From the NCBI RefSeq assembly GCF_000743575.1, contig NZ_JQGC01000003.1:372001-436000 (forward strand): 64,000 nucleotides of DNA, in the 5' to 3' direction. This stretch comes from Devosia riboflavina. GTDB taxonomy: Bacteria; Pseudomonadota; Alphaproteobacteria; Rhizobiales; Devosiaceae. The translations under genes were made by a program, and so were the position numbers. The notes under the pieces are model-generated. The model was not told the origin of the DNA. It worked only from the letters and a program-made list of their open reading frames with translations, and did no database searches. How positions within the stretch are numbered: the stretch's first letter is position 1; each line of letters begins with the position of its first letter. Below, one piece after another: positions 51,993 through 62,175 of this stretch.

Positions 51993-54515
51993 TCAGCTCT
52001 GGCGCGCCATCAATTTCTGTGCCTCGCCCGCCGGCATGGGCCGGCCGAGATAATAGCCCTGCACCTCGGTACAGCCCTCGGCCCGCAGGCGTTCGAGCTG
52101 CTCGGCGGTTTCGACGCCCTCGGCCGTGGTCGAAATGCCAAGGCTGACACCCATGCCGACGACGGCACTGACAATGGCCGCATCGCCGGAATTGTCGACG
52201 ATCTCGCGCACGAAGGACTGGTCGATCTTGATCTTGTCGAAGGGGAAGGAGCGCAGATAGGAGAGCGAGGAATAGCCCGTGCCAAAATCGTCCATGGAAA
52301 TACGAACGCCAAGGGCGCGAAGCTGATGCAGCACGGCGACATTGGCCTCGCTGTCATGCAAAAGCACCGATTCGGTGATTTCGAGTTCCAGGCGCCCCGG
52401 CTCGATACCCGACATGGTCAGGGCCGACGCCACCAGATTGGCGAGCTTTTGCCCCTTGAACTGCACCGCCGAAATATTGACCGCGACGCGCATATCCTCG
52501 GGCCATTCCGCCGCATCCCGGCAAGCCTGGCGCAGCACCCATTCGCCAATGGGAACGATAAGGCCGATATCCTCGGCCAAGGGAATGAATTCGATCGGCG
52601 GCACCATGCCGCGCTCTGGATGGTTCCAGCGCAGCAGCGCTTCAAAGCCGGTGATCTTGCCGGTCTCGACGGAAACGAAGGGCTGGTAGCGGAGGGTAAA
52701 TTCGCCCACGACAAGCGCCCCGCGCAATTCGACCTCCAGCGCCCGGCGCGCCTTTACCCGCGCATCCATTTCCGGCTGGAAATAGCGGAAGGTGCCGCGG
52801 CCCTCGTCCTTGGCGCGGTAGAGCGCCATATCGGCGTTCTTGAGCAATGCATCGGCGCTTTCCCCGTCGGTGGGGGCCATGGCAATGCCGATCGACGCCC
52901 CAATGACCACCATCTGGCCATCGACGTCATAGGGCTGCGACAGGACCGCAATCAGCCGGTCCGACAGCATGCCGGCCTCGCCGGGCTCGGCGAGATCGCG
53001 CTGGATCACCGCGAATTCGTCGCCGCCGAGACGGGCAACGAGATCGTTTTCCCGCAGCGCCCCGCGCAGGCGCCCACTGACCTGTTGCAAGAGCTTATCG
53101 CCGACCGGATGGCCGAGCGTGTCGTTGACGTCCTTAAAATAATCGAGGTCGATGCAAAGGATCGCCGCCGGCTGCTCGTGGCGCTCGACATGGCGCAGGG
53201 TGCGACGCAGTTCGTCGAGGAAAAGCACGCGATTGGGCAGCGCGGTCAGGGCGTCGTGATGCGCCATGAAACTGATGCGCGCCTCGGTCTTGCGCTGCTC
53301 GGTGACGTCGACGACCACCGCAAGCCGCGCCGCCTGTCCCTGATAATCGACCTGGCGGGAATAGACCCGCACCTCGATGATGGAGCCATCGGCTTTGAGG
53401 TGCTTCCAGATATCGCCGGTATCGCTGGGGATCGTCGGCTGCGCCAGGATCTGGCGCACGCGCTCCCTTTCCTCTTGCGGCCTGATATCGAGGAGGCTCA
53501 TCGACAGAAACTGTTCGCGGCTATAGCCATAATGCTCGACCGCGACGGCATTGACGTCGCGCATCTGCATGGTTTCGGGGCAATAGACGAACATGGGCAG
53601 CGGGCTGTCCTGGAACAGCAGACGGAAGGATTCCTCGCGGTTGCGGATTTCGGTGACGTCGATCAGGCTGGCCGATACCAGGTCCTCCATGGCCGAGGCG
53701 CGCATGGAAAAATAGCGCACGCCGCCAAGCGCGGAGGGATAGGAGAATTCGAATTCGACGGCCGCCTTGGTGCGCCAGGCTTGGACCAGTTGATCGACGG
53801 CCCCGGTGCCGCGCAGATGCGGAAAGAGGTCGGTGAGGCGCTGCCAGCGCAGGGCATCGATCGATTGACTCACGAGATCGGCGGCACCCTGGTTGAGCGC
53901 GACGAGCCGGAAATCATCGACCACGCCCTCGCGGCCACGCACCGGCGCCAGCGCCATGAGGCCGCCCGTGGTCGAGGCGAAGATCGCATCGACGAGGCTG
54001 TATTTTTCCATGCGCGGACGCGCATAGGCGAGCAGCAGCGGTCCGCCCCAGCGGCTCGAAAGCGGAAAAATGACGAGATCATAGGCGCGGACATAGCCGC
54101 TGCGCTCGGGATAGGCGACAAGATGCACGGGCTGTTTTTGCCGCAAAGCTTCCTCGAGGCCATCGAGCAGCACATGGGCGCAATCGGGCGGCAGCGCTTC
54201 GATATTGCGCCCCGCAGCCTCCCCGCCGATCCATTCTTCAAAGGCGGGGCCCGCATGGGCAAAAACGAAAGTGCCGTCGGAAAGCGCGCGCACGAGGGCG
54301 GTGTGATTGCCGGCGCGCCCGGTGCGGCCAAGCACGACCTCGTCATAAAGCGGCAGATGGGTCGGTCTCTCGGCCGTCCGCCAGTTCCGGTAGAGCACAT
54401 GGAGATCGAGCCCGGCATTTTCGCCGTGCAGGAATTCCTCGATGCCCCGGCGTCCGGCGGCAGCGCCGCTGGGCTGGGGATTGGCCTGGACGATCGCGGC
54501 GGATAGCGACATCAA
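51993..54515 (-). CDS. PAS-GGDEF-EAL cyclic-di-GMP protein
   Basis: 840 residues. The N-terminal half has three PAS-like segments, the clearest near PMFVYCPETMQMRDVNAVAVEHYGYSREQFL. The GGDEF domain is complete (ARLGGDEFAVIQ) and so is an EAL domain (FEALLRWNHPERG, later ITESVLLHDS and MDDFGTGYSSLSYLR). It could both make and break cyclic di-GMP; which prevails cannot be told. No membrane helix is obvious, so it is probably cytosolic. It is a single gene. Confidence 0.92.
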   Translation of the reverse strand: MMSLSAAIVQANPQPSGAAAGRRGIEEFLHGENAGLDLHVLYRNWRTAERPTHLPLYDEVVLGRTGRAGNHTALVRALSDGTFVFAHAGPAFEEWIGGEAAGRNIEALPPDCAHVLLDGLEEALRQKQPVHLVAYPERSGYVRAYDLVIFPLSSRWGGPLLLAYARPRMEKYSLVDAIFASTTGGLMALAPVRGREGVVDDFRLVALNQGAADLVSQSIDALRWQRLTDLFPHLRGTGAVDQLVQAWRTKAAVEFEFSYPSALGGVRYFSMRASAMEDLVSASLIDVTEIRNREESFRLLFQDSPLPMFVYCPETMQMRDVNAVAVEHYGYSREQFLSMSLLDIRPQEERERVRQILAQPTIPSDTGDIWKHLKADGSIIEVRVYSRQVDYQGQAARLAVVVDVTEQRKTEARISFMAHHDALTALPNRVLFLDELRRTLRHVERHEQPAAILCIDLDYFKDVNDTLGHPVGDKLLQQVSGRLRGALRENDLVARLGGDEFAVIQRDLAEPGEAGMLSDRLIAVLSQPYDVDGQMVVIGASIGIAMAPTDGESADALLKNADMALYRAKDEGRGTFRYFQPEMDARVKARRALEVELRGALVVGEFTLRYQPFVSVETGKITGFEALLRWNHPERGMVPPIEFIPLAEDIGLIVPIGEWVLRQACRDAAEWPEDMRVAVNISAVQFKGQKLANLVASALTMSGIEPGRLELEITESVLLHDSEANVAVLHQLRALGVRISMDDFGTGYSSLSYLRSFPFDKIKIDQSFVREIVDNSGDAAIVSAVVGMGVSLGISTTAEGVETAEQLERLRAEGCTEVQGYYLGRPMPAGEAQKLMARQS

Positions 54516-54739
54516 AATCTCCTGCCACCAGGATAAGCTGCTGGAACGGCGGGAAATATCTACATCACCAACAGTTCTCAGCTCGTTGCCGACTTCGTCA
54601 TAAAGGCGTCATACGCGCCAGGCCGAAAAACACCCTTCGGCGCGCCTCTCGGCAAGTGTCATCCAATGGTTAAGGAGAGCCGCTAGAGCCCACTTCATCC
54701 AGGCCGCGCATCTGGCGCGGCACCAACGGAGACGACAAG

Positions 54740-55714
54740 ATGCGCATGCTGCTCGCTGCCGGCCTGATGCTGGCCTCTGCCCTCACCCCTGCCCTCGCCC
54801 AGGAAGGCACGCTGGTGCTCTATACCAGCCAGCCGCAGACCGACGCGCAGCAGACGGCCGATGCCTTCATGGCAAAATATCCCGGCATCAAGGTTGATTG
54901 GGTGCGCGATGGCACGCCGCAGATCATGGCAAAGTTCCGCTCGGAACTGGAAGCCGGCGCCCCGCAGCCGGACGTTTTGCTAATCGCCGACGTCGTCACC
55001 ATGGAAGGGCTGAAAGCCGAAGGCCTGCTGCTCGATTACGCCGATGCCGACCTGACCGGCTATCCGGAGGGTCTGCACGACGAAGACGGCGCTTATTTCT
55101 CGACCAAGCTGATCACCACCGGCATCGTCTACAATACCGCTGCCACCATGATCCCGGCGAGCTGGGAAGACCTGACCAAGCCCGAAGCCCAGGGCCAGAT
55201 CGCCATGCCGAGCCCGCTGACCTCGGGCGCCGCCATGATCCACACCGTAACCCTCACCGAAAACCTGCCCGAAGGCTGGGATTTTTATAGCGCACTGGCC
55301 GCCAATGGCGCCCAGGCAGCCGGTGGCAATGGCGGCATTCTCACCGCCGTTTCCGGCGGCGAAAAGCTCTATGGCATGATCGTCGACTACATGCCGATCC
55401 GCGAAGCCGCCAAGGGCGCACCGGTGAAATTCGTATTCCCGACCGAAGGCGTTTCGGCCGTTACCGAACCGGTGGCGATCCTGAAATCGGCGCAGAACCC
55501 GGACAATGCAAAGCTCTTCATCGATTTCCTGCTCTCCGAAGAAGGCCAGCAGCTTGCCACGAGCCAGGGCTATATCCCGGCACGCGATGGCGTCGCCCTG
55601 CCCGAAGGCTATCCCGACCGCTCGGAAATCAAGGTTCTTTCCTATGACGCCGCGGCGGCTCTCGCCAATGATCAGGCCAACAAGGACCATTTTGCCGAAA
55701 TTTTCGGCCAGTAA
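54740..55714 (+). CDS. Iron-type ABC transporter substrate-binding protein
   Basis: 324 residues. Signal peptide LAAGLMLASALTPALAQ, then family-1/AfuA-like blocks: LVLYTSQPQTDAQQTADAF, KVDWVRDGTPQIMAKF, and ISGGEKLYGMIVDYMP-like text (here VSGGEKLYGMIVDYMP). Such proteins bind ferric iron or organic phosphate-like ligands in the periplasm. The permease gene follows 6 bp later, so they are co-transcribed; the ATPase is on the other strand at 57452. Confidence 0.88.
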   Translation: MRMLLAAGLMLASALTPALAQEGTLVLYTSQPQTDAQQTADAFMAKYPGIKVDWVRDGTPQIMAKFRSELEAGAPQPDVLLIADVVTMEGLKAEGLLLDYADADLTGYPEGLHDEDGAYFSTKLITTGIVYNTAATMIPASWEDLTKPEAQGQIAMPSPLTSGAAMIHTVTLTENLPEGWDFYSALAANGAQAAGGNGGILTAVSGGEKLYGMIVDYMPIREAAKGAPVKFVFPTEGVSAVTEPVAILKSAQNPDNAKLFIDFLLSEEGQQLATSQGYIPARDGVALPEGYPDRSEIKVLSYDAAAALANDQANKDHFAEIFGQ

Positions 55715-55720
55715 GCGCGC

Positions 55721-57448
55721 GTGACTATTGCGCCTATCCATGACGTGCCGCGCCCTGCAACGGGTGCGCGCATGACGAAACTGGCAGGGCGGGTCACTCC
55801 CGCCCTGCTGGCCATTCTGGTCGTCGCCATTCTCGCGGCCCTGCCGCTGGGCCGGCTGGTGGTCACGGCGCTGGTGGGGCCAAGCGGCATTGATTTCGCG
55901 CCGCTTTTGGCCCGGCTCATGCGCAGCGCCACCCAGAAAGCCATTTTCAATACGCTCGACACTTCACTCTTTGGCGCCCTGCTGGCCCTCGCCATCGGCG
56001 CCCCCTTCGCCTTTCTCGTCGCGCTGACCGATATGCCGCTGCGGCGCGCCCAAGGATTTTTGCTGCTGCTGCCGCTGATGATTGCGCCGCAGGTCACGGC
56101 CCTCGCCTATATGCAATTGCTCGGACCTTCGAGCGCACTGCTCGGCACTTTTGGGCTCGCCCCCGCGCCGGGTACTGCCAATCCATTGCTGGGGCGTGGC
56201 GGCATTATTTTGCTTTACGGCGTTCAGCACGCGCCGATTGTTTTCATTACCCTTCGTGCCGGGCTCACCGCCCTGCCGCGCGACTATGTCGAAGCCGCCC
56301 GGGCGGCCGGCGCAAAACCCTGGCGCGTGTTGCTTGATGTCATCGTGCCCCTGCTGCGCCCCTATTTCCTCGCGGCGCTGGCTTTGGCCTTCGTTTCGGG
56401 CGTTGGCAACTTGGGCATTCCGGCACTGTTGGGCATGCCGGCCAATTATTTCACGCTGGCGACGCTGATCTACCAGCAACTGGCCGGCAATGGGCCCAGC
56501 GTGTTGCCGCAAGTCGCCATGCTCTCGCTCGTCATCGCCGCCATCGCCATTGCCGGCATTGCCCTGCAATCGCTGGGCCAGAGCAAGACCGGCTTTGCCA
56601 TCGCGCGCGGAATGCCGGCGCGCTTTGCGCTCAAGACTTGGCGCTGGCCGGCGGCGATCGCAGGCCTTGCGCTGATCTCGATCATTCTCATCCTGCCGCT
56701 CCTGGCGCTGGTGACCACCTCGCTGGTGCCGGCCTATGGCGTGCGCCTCAGCCTTTACACCGTAACGCTCGACAATTATGCCGAAGTGCTGTTGCGCCAG
56801 GCTTCCACCACGCGCGCCTTTTTCAACTCGTTCTATCTCTCGGGCCTTGCGGCACTGATCCTCGCCCTTTCCGCCGTGCCGGTGGCACTCGGCCTCCGCC
56901 ATCTGCCCCCCCGCGCGCGGTCGGGCCTCCATGGCCTTGTCGACCTGCCCTATGCGCTGCCGGGCATTGTCCTCGCCATCGCCTGCATCCTGCTTTTCCT
57001 GCGGCCCCTGCCGCTGATCGGCAGTCTTTACAACACGCCCTGGATCATTCTCGTCGCCTATCTCATGCGCTTTGCCGCTCTCGCTTTGCGCCCGGTCGAC
57101 GCCGCACTGGGCCAGATACCGCCACAAATGAGCGAAGCCGCCGCCGCTGCCGGAGCGGGAAGCTGGCGGCGATTGCTGACCATCACCCTGCCGCTGGCCG
57201 CGCCCGCCGCCGTCGCCGGGGCGCTGCTGGTCTTCATGAGCGCCTTCAACGAATTGACAGTTTCGGCCCTGCTCTGGTCCAACCGCAACGAGACCCTCGG
57301 CGTCATCCTGTTCTCGCTCGACGAAGCCGGCCTTTCCGCCCAGGCCTCGGCCATCGCGGTCGTGACCGTGCTCGTGGTCGTGATCCTGCTTCTGATCCTG
57401 AACCGGCTGGGTTCGCGCCTGCCCGCAGGCGTGCTGCCCTGGCGCTGA
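55721..57448 (+). CDS. Iron-type ABC transporter permease (fused double unit)
   Basis: 575 residues, GTG start. Two permease halves with about twelve helices are fused, as in AfuB/FbpB. Both carry EAA loops: VEAARAAGAKPWRVLLDVIVP in the first half and SEAAAAAGAGSWRRLLTITLP in the second. It forms the channel for the solute delivered by the protein encoded upstream. It converges with the ATPase gene, 3 bp between stops. Confidence 0.92.
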   Translation: MTIAPIHDVPRPATGARMTKLAGRVTPALLAILVVAILAALPLGRLVVTALVGPSGIDFAPLLARLMRSATQKAIFNTLDTSLFGALLALAIGAPFAFLVALTDMPLRRAQGFLLLLPLMIAPQVTALAYMQLLGPSSALLGTFGLAPAPGTANPLLGRGGIILLYGVQHAPIVFITLRAGLTALPRDYVEAARAAGAKPWRVLLDVIVPLLRPYFLAALALAFVSGVGNLGIPALLGMPANYFTLATLIYQQLAGNGPSVLPQVAMLSLVIAAIAIAGIALQSLGQSKTGFAIARGMPARFALKTWRWPAAIAGLALISIILILPLLALVTTSLVPAYGVRLSLYTVTLDNYAEVLLRQASTTRAFFNSFYLSGLAALILALSAVPVALGLRHLPPRARSGLHGLVDLPYALPGIVLAIACILLFLRPLPLIGSLYNTPWIILVAYLMRFAALALRPVDAALGQIPPQMSEAAAAAGAGSWRRLLTITLPLAAPAAVAGALLVFMSAFNELTVSALLWSNRNETLGVILFSLDEAGLSAQASAIAVVTVLVVVILLLILNRLGSRLPAGVLPWR

Positions 57449-57451
57449 CTT

Positions 57452-58438
57452 TTAAGCCGGAACGCTCCAGGCATCGTCGACGGTGACACGCACCTCTTCG
57501 CCAATGCCGCGCCGCGTCGGCAGGTCGGCGACGAGCGTGTCGCCATTGGCGAGGACAAGCGTCGTCTCATAACTCGCGCCGGTATAGCGCAGGCGCAGAA
57601 CCGAAGCGGGCAAGCCGGTTTCTGTGAGACGCACGGCATGGGGCCGCACAAGCACCTTGCCTCGGGAAGAAGCCGAACCGCGAGCAGCAAAACCATGGCT
57701 CGCCGCAACAAGCGAGCCACGGCCGACAAAGCCGGCAACCATGGCATTGGCCGGCTCACCATAGATTTTCTCTGGCGTTCCGATCTGCTGCACCCGGCCG
57801 CCATCGAGCACCACGATCGTGTCGGCCAGGGCCAGGGCCTCCGACTGATCATGCGTCACGAAAACAATGGTGGCGCCGGTCCGCTTGTGGGTATCGGCAA
57901 AGACATCGAGCATGGCGGCGCGCAGATGCACATCGAGATTGGCCAGCGGCTCATCGAGCAGGATGATCATGGTGCCGGTAACCAGGCATCGGGCCAGCGC
58001 CACCCGCTGCCGCTGCCCGCCGGACAGCGCGTCGACGCTGCGGCGCTCATATCCGGTCAGCGAAACCATGGCGAGGGCTTCCGCCGTCCGGCGCTCGATC
58101 TCGGCGCGCCCAAAACCCCGACCCTTCAGCGGATAGGCGACATTGGCGGCGACATCCATATGCGGCCAGAGCGCATAGGACTGGAACACGATGCCCAGAT
58201 TGCGCTCTTCCGGCGGCACCATGCGCGTGCCGTCGGCCATGACATCGCCTTCGAACCGGACCACCCCCATTGTCGGCTGTTCGAAGCCGGCAATGAGGCG
58301 CAAGAGCGTGGTCTTGCCGCAGCCGGAAGGCCCCAGCAGGGCCGTGAACGACCCCGCCGGAAATTGCAGCGAAATATCGGTGAGGGCCCGGCTATCGCCA
58401 AAAGACTTGCCGACGGCATCGAGTGTGATCGTGGTCAT
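57452..58438 (-). CDS. Iron-type ABC transporter ATP-binding protein
   Basis: 328 residues. Walker A GPSGCGKTT, signature LSGGQRQRVALARCL, Walker B IILLDEPLANLD and the H-loop FVTHDQ are intact. The C-terminal 90 residues form an OB-fold of the FbpC/PotA type. It probably powers the permease encoded on the opposite strand. Such separation of the ATPase onto the convergent strand is unusual, since these genes are normally in one operon. Confidence 0.93.
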   Translation of the reverse strand: MTTITLDAVGKSFGDSRALTDISLQFPAGSFTALLGPSGCGKTTLLRLIAGFEQPTMGVVRFEGDVMADGTRMVPPEERNLGIVFQSYALWPHMDVAANVAYPLKGRGFGRAEIERRTAEALAMVSLTGYERRSVDALSGGQRQRVALARCLVTGTMIILLDEPLANLDVHLRAAMLDVFADTHKRTGATIVFVTHDQSEALALADTIVVLDGGRVQQIGTPEKIYGEPANAMVAGFVGRGSLVAASHGFAARGSASSRGKVLVRPHAVRLTETGLPASVLRLRYTGASYETTLVLANGDTLVADLPTRRGIGEEVRVTVDDAWSVPA

Positions 58439-58480
58439 CGCGCCTGACTAGAGATGATCCATGACAGTTCAGCGACGCCG

Positions 58481-59314
58481 CTAAACGTCCTCGAACAGCG
58501 CCCGCCTGATCTCCTCCCAGCTCTGCTTGTTCGGCGCCGTCAGCAGAAAACCCTCGGTCATGGTCGGCCGATAGGGTTTTCCATTGACCAGCGCCGCATA
58601 GCCGCCGGCCTCGGCATGGATCAAAGCGCCCGCCGCGTGATCCCAGGGCATGATGCCGGCATTGAGACAGAAGCTCATCGCCCCGGTCGTCAGCATGCGA
58701 TATTCCCAGGCCGAGCAGCGCCAGGTCGTCGTGCGCGAAAAACGCAGAAGGCGCGGCGCCATTTCGGCCTGCAATTGCGGCGTGAACATATGGAGCGGCA
58801 CGAAGCCGTGCATCTCCGCAATCGGCCCCGGCCCGGCCACCGCAAGACCGCTCATCGCGCCATCAGCCGAGACATGCCAGGCGCCCAGCCCCGGCCGGGC
58901 GACCAGAAAATCGCCCATGACCGGATAATGGATGATCCCGGCAATGGTCCTGCCATTGGCCACAATGGCCAGCATCGAGCCGAAAGTCGGCACGCCATGG
59001 GCAAAGTTCCAAGTGCCGTCGACGGGGTCGATGATGGCCACAAGATCGGCCGCACCAATCCGTTCGAGGATGGACCTATCCTCCGACACCGCCTCTTCGC
59101 CGACCACGACGATCCCCGGAAGCCGCTCGGTGAGGAGCCCACCCAGCGCGTGTTCCGCCGAGATATCGGCGTCAGTGACGACATCGTCGGGCGCGGTCTT
59201 GGCCCGCATGCTGCCCGAGGTGATCGCCTCAAAGCGCGGCAGGATTTCGGCTTTCGCCACCGCCCGCATATCGGCCATCAGGGTTTTGAGCAGCGCGTCG
59301 CTGATCTCGTTCAT
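58481..59314 (-). CDS. Inositol monophosphatase family protein
   Basis: 277 residues from MNEISDALLKT. The metal-binding motifs are AIIDPVDGTWNFAHGVPTFG and GEEAVSED, and the second Asp site WDHAAGALIHAEAGG is complete. It removes phosphate from a small substrate such as inositol phosphate or 3'-phosphoadenosine phosphate. Its ATG overlaps the stop of the glycerophosphodiesterase gene, so it is the last gene of the ugp transcript. Confidence 0.92.
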   Translation of the reverse strand: MNEISDALLKTLMADMRAVAKAEILPRFEAITSGSMRAKTAPDDVVTDADISAEHALGGLLTERLPGIVVVGEEAVSEDRSILERIGAADLVAIIDPVDGTWNFAHGVPTFGSMLAIVANGRTIAGIIHYPVMGDFLVARPGLGAWHVSADGAMSGLAVAGPGPIAEMHGFVPLHMFTPQLQAEMAPRLLRFSRTTTWRCSAWEYRMLTTGAMSFCLNAGIMPWDHAAGALIHAEAGGYAALVNGKPYRPTMTEGFLLTAPNKQSWEEIRRALFEDV

Positions 59315-60150
59315 GCACGTTTCTCGATATAGGCTTTCAGCGCCGCCGGCTGGTCGGTCTGGATGGCGCTGATCCCGGCGTCGATCAGGCGACCCCAGAT
59401 CTTGTCCGGGTCCGCCAGCGCCGCCGTATCGGTCCATTCCCCGCTACTAACCATATCGAGCGTGTTCTTCCAGAGCGCCATGCCCGCCGCCTCGAACGCC
59501 CCGCGATTGGCCGCAATGGTATCGATATGATCGAAGCGGATTTCGCTCATGAACGGTTTCAGTTCGGAAAGCACCGCCAGCGTCTCGCCGGTCCCGTTCT
59601 CGGTAAAGCTTGCCATGGCCATGAAAGGTACGCCGGCAATGTCCTGCGCCTTGACCCAGGCGACGTGCTCCGGCGTCATCACGGTGGTCTTGAGGTCGAC
59701 ATAGGCCGCGGCATCCATTTCGCGGGCGCAGGCCGCGACCTCGGAAAACAGCCCGCGATCCTTCAAATCGAGATCAGCAAAGATGCGGCCGCGAATGATT
59801 TCGAGCGCCTGCTTCAGCGTCGGAATGCGCTGGTCGGTCAGCGCGCGCCCTTCCCCGCCATCATCGGCGCGGAGAGCAATGGCCTGCAATTCCGCCATGG
59901 TAAAGGTCTCGGCATCGCGGTCGATACCCGCCATGCGCAGCAGGGTATCGTCATGCATTAGAAAGAGTTCGCCATCGGCGCTTTTGCGCACATCGAGCTC
60001 GACGATATCGACACCGATGGCAATGGCATTCTCGATCGCTGCCAGGCTATTTTCCGGCGCGCCATGCCAGGCGCCGCGATGGGCAGCGACGGCGCAGCGG
60101 CGCGCGGGATCGGCGATAAAATCCTTATAGGTCATTGGTCTTGCTTTCAT
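59311..60150 (-). CDS. Glycerophosphodiester phosphodiesterase
   Basis: 279 residues from ATG 60150 (overlaps the ugpC stop as ATGA); ATG 60135 is an alternative. The catalytic blocks are AAHRGAWHGAPENSLAA, VDIVELDVRKSADGELFLMHDD and IFADLDLKD. It hydrolyses glycerophosphodiesters to glycerol-3-phosphate plus an alcohol. The absence of a signal peptide suggests that it acts on diesters after import by the Ugp system, as UgpQ does in enterics. Confidence 0.93.
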   Translation of the reverse strand: MKARPMTYKDFIADPARRCAVAAHRGAWHGAPENSLAAIENAIAIGVDIVELDVRKSADGELFLMHDDTLLRMAGIDRDAETFTMAELQAIALRADDGGEGRALTDQRIPTLKQALEIIRGRIFADLDLKDRGLFSEVAACAREMDAAAYVDLKTTVMTPEHVAWVKAQDIAGVPFMAMASFTENGTGETLAVLSELKPFMSEIRFDHIDTIAANRGAFEAAGMALWKNTLDMVSSGEWTDTAALADPDKIWGRLIDAGISAIQTDQPAALKAYIEKRA

Positions 60151-61253
60151 TGGGCGCTGAAGGCGCCGGGGATGGCACGGCCGGTTTCCGCGTCGAAAAG
60201 ATGAAGACGCAGAGGCGGGAAGGTAAGCGAGAGATTGGCCTCGGTGCCGATATCGGCACCGAAGGGGGTGGCGATGCGGAGAAGATTGCCGCCGAGATCG
60301 GCAGCGAGAATGGCGTGCGAGCCGAGGTCCTCGCGATAGCGCAGTCCCGCCTTGATCGGCCCCTCGCCAACGAGAATATCTTCCGGGCGAATACCCAATT
60401 GGTAATCCCCGAAAACCGGGCATTCGACCAAGACCTGCCCATCGGCAAGCCGCAGCACTTTGCCGTCGCCGGTAACCGGCACGATGTTCATCGGCGGCGC
60501 GCCGATGAATTTGGCGACGAAGACCGAGGCCGGCTTGTGATAGATCGCCTTGGGCGTGTCGAACTGCTCGATCCGGCCCTTGTTGAGGATCAGGATGCGA
60601 TCGGCCAGCGTCATGGCTTCCACCTGGTCGTGGGTAACGAAGACGGTCGTCGCCCCGATGCGGCGATGCAGTTCCGCCAGTTCCATGCGCATGTCATGGC
60701 GCAATTGCGCGTCGAGATTGCTGAGCGGCTCATCGAACAGCAGCACGCCCGGCTCACGCACGATCGCGCGGCCGATAGCCACACGCTGGCGCTGGCCGCC
60801 GGAGAGTTGCCCCGGCTTTCGCGCGAGGAGATCAGAGAGGCCGAGCATTTTCGCCACCGCCTCGACCCGCTCGACGCGTTCGGGCTTGGGCATGCCGGCA
60901 ACCTTGAGGCTATAGGCGATGTTTTCGAAGACGCTCATATGCGGATAGAGCGCATAATTCTGGAACACCATGGCGCAGCCGCGCTCCTTGGGTTCAAGGT
61001 CCTGCACTTTTCGCGCCCCAAAGCTGATCGTCCCGCCGGAGACGCGTTCGAGCCCCGCGATCATCTGCATCAAGGTAGACTTGCCGCAACCCGAGGGACC
61101 CAGGACGACGGTAAATTCCCCCGCGCGCAGTTCGGCATCGAGCGGGGGAATAACCTGGGTCGTGCCATCGTAGGATTTGCTGACATTTTCGAGCACGATG
61201 GCTGAAGCCGCAGCGCGAATGGCGCTGTCGATGCTGGTGTCGATTGCGTTCAT
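60147..61253 (-). CDS. ugpC: sn-Glycerol-3-phosphate ABC transporter ATP-binding protein
   Basis: 368 residues. Walker A GPSGCGKST, signature LSGGQRQRVAIGRAI, Walker B VLLFDEPLSNLD and H-loop FVTHDQVEAMT are intact. The C-terminal regulatory OB domain (GIRPEDILVGEGP) is typical of the MalK/UgpC group. It energises the UgpAE permease. It follows ugpE after a 1-bp gap and overlaps the phosphodiesterase start. Confidence 0.92.
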   Translation of the reverse strand: MNAIDTSIDSAIRAAASAIVLENVSKSYDGTTQVIPPLDAELRAGEFTVVLGPSGCGKSTLMQMIAGLERVSGGTISFGARKVQDLEPKERGCAMVFQNYALYPHMSVFENIAYSLKVAGMPKPERVERVEAVAKMLGLSDLLARKPGQLSGGQRQRVAIGRAIVREPGVLLFDEPLSNLDAQLRHDMRMELAELHRRIGATTVFVTHDQVEAMTLADRILILNKGRIEQFDTPKAIYHKPASVFVAKFIGAPPMNIVPVTGDGKVLRLADGQVLVECPVFGDYQLGIRPEDILVGEGPIKAGLRYREDLGSHAILAADLGGNLLRIATPFGADIGTEANLSLTFPPLRLHLFDAETGRAIPGAFSAQ

Positions 61254-61254
61254 C

Positions 61255-62172
61255 TTACTTCTCCGAAAGCACGAGCCCGCGCACGAGATAGCGTTGCAGC
61301 ACGGCGATCATGACGAGGGGGATTATCGAGACGACGACAGCGCCCGCCATAATCAGTGGAAAATCGGGCATCACGCCTTCCATGTCGGGCGCAAGGCGCG
61401 CGAGGCCGACAACGGCGGTCTGCATATTGGGGGTGGAGCTGGCAACGAGCGGCCAGAGATATTGCGTCCAGCCGCCGAGGAAGGTCAGCACGAAGAGCGC
61501 CGCAAAACTCGGCCGCGAGAGGGGCAGCAGGATATCGAAGAGAAACCGGATCGGCCCCGCCCCGTCCATGCGCGCCGCCTTGACCAGGTCCTTGGGCAGG
61601 ACAAGGAAAAACTGGCGGAACAGGAACGTGCCCGTGCCATGCGCGACGAGCGGCGCGATCAGCCCGAAATGGGTGTTGAGCACACTCCATTCGAGCACGA
61701 CCGGCGCGCCGAATACCCCGGCGATGAGGCCATTGAGCCCGATAATATCGAGCAGCGCATTGATCGGCGAGAGCACATTTGACGCCACCTGATAGGTGGT
61801 GATGACGCGGATATCGAGCGGCAGCATGATGGTGGCGAGGATGCTGGCGAAAACCACGCTGCCCCAGCGCACGGGAAAGAACACCAGCGCATAAGCCGAG
61901 ATGAACGAGAGCACACAGGTGACCAGCGCATCGCCCACGGCAACCACCAGCGAATTGGCCATCTGCTGGGGAATGCGCGTCTCGGAGAAGATGCGGATCA
62001 CATTGGTGAAGAACTGGTCGCCGGGATACCAGACGAGGCCATTGCGCAGCATGAATTCATAGGACTGCGTTGATGTCGTCAGCGTCAGATAGAGCGGCCC
62101 CAGGATATAGAGCATGCCGAGGAACAGCACTGCACTGGCGACGAGATTGAGGGAACGGGCGTTTTCGACCAT
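61255..62172 (-). CDS. ugpE: sn-Glycerol-3-phosphate ABC transporter permease UgpE
   Basis: 305 residues with six membrane helices. The EAA loop is LVKAARMDGAGPIRFLFDILLPLSRP. The MalG-type order of helices and the block LVWYPGDQFFTNVIRIF fit UgpE. It forms the membrane pore with UgpA. It starts 3 bp after ugpA and is followed closely by ugpC. Confidence 0.9.
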   Translation of the reverse strand: MVENARSLNLVASAVLFLGMLYILGPLYLTLTTSTQSYEFMLRNGLVWYPGDQFFTNVIRIFSETRIPQQMANSLVVAVGDALVTCVLSFISAYALVFFPVRWGSVVFASILATIMLPLDIRVITTYQVASNVLSPINALLDIIGLNGLIAGVFGAPVVLEWSVLNTHFGLIAPLVAHGTGTFLFRQFFLVLPKDLVKAARMDGAGPIRFLFDILLPLSRPSFAALFVLTFLGGWTQYLWPLVASSTPNMQTAVVGLARLAPDMEGVMPDFPLIMAGAVVVSIIPLVMIAVLQRYLVRGLVLSEK

Positions 62173-62175
62173 GTT

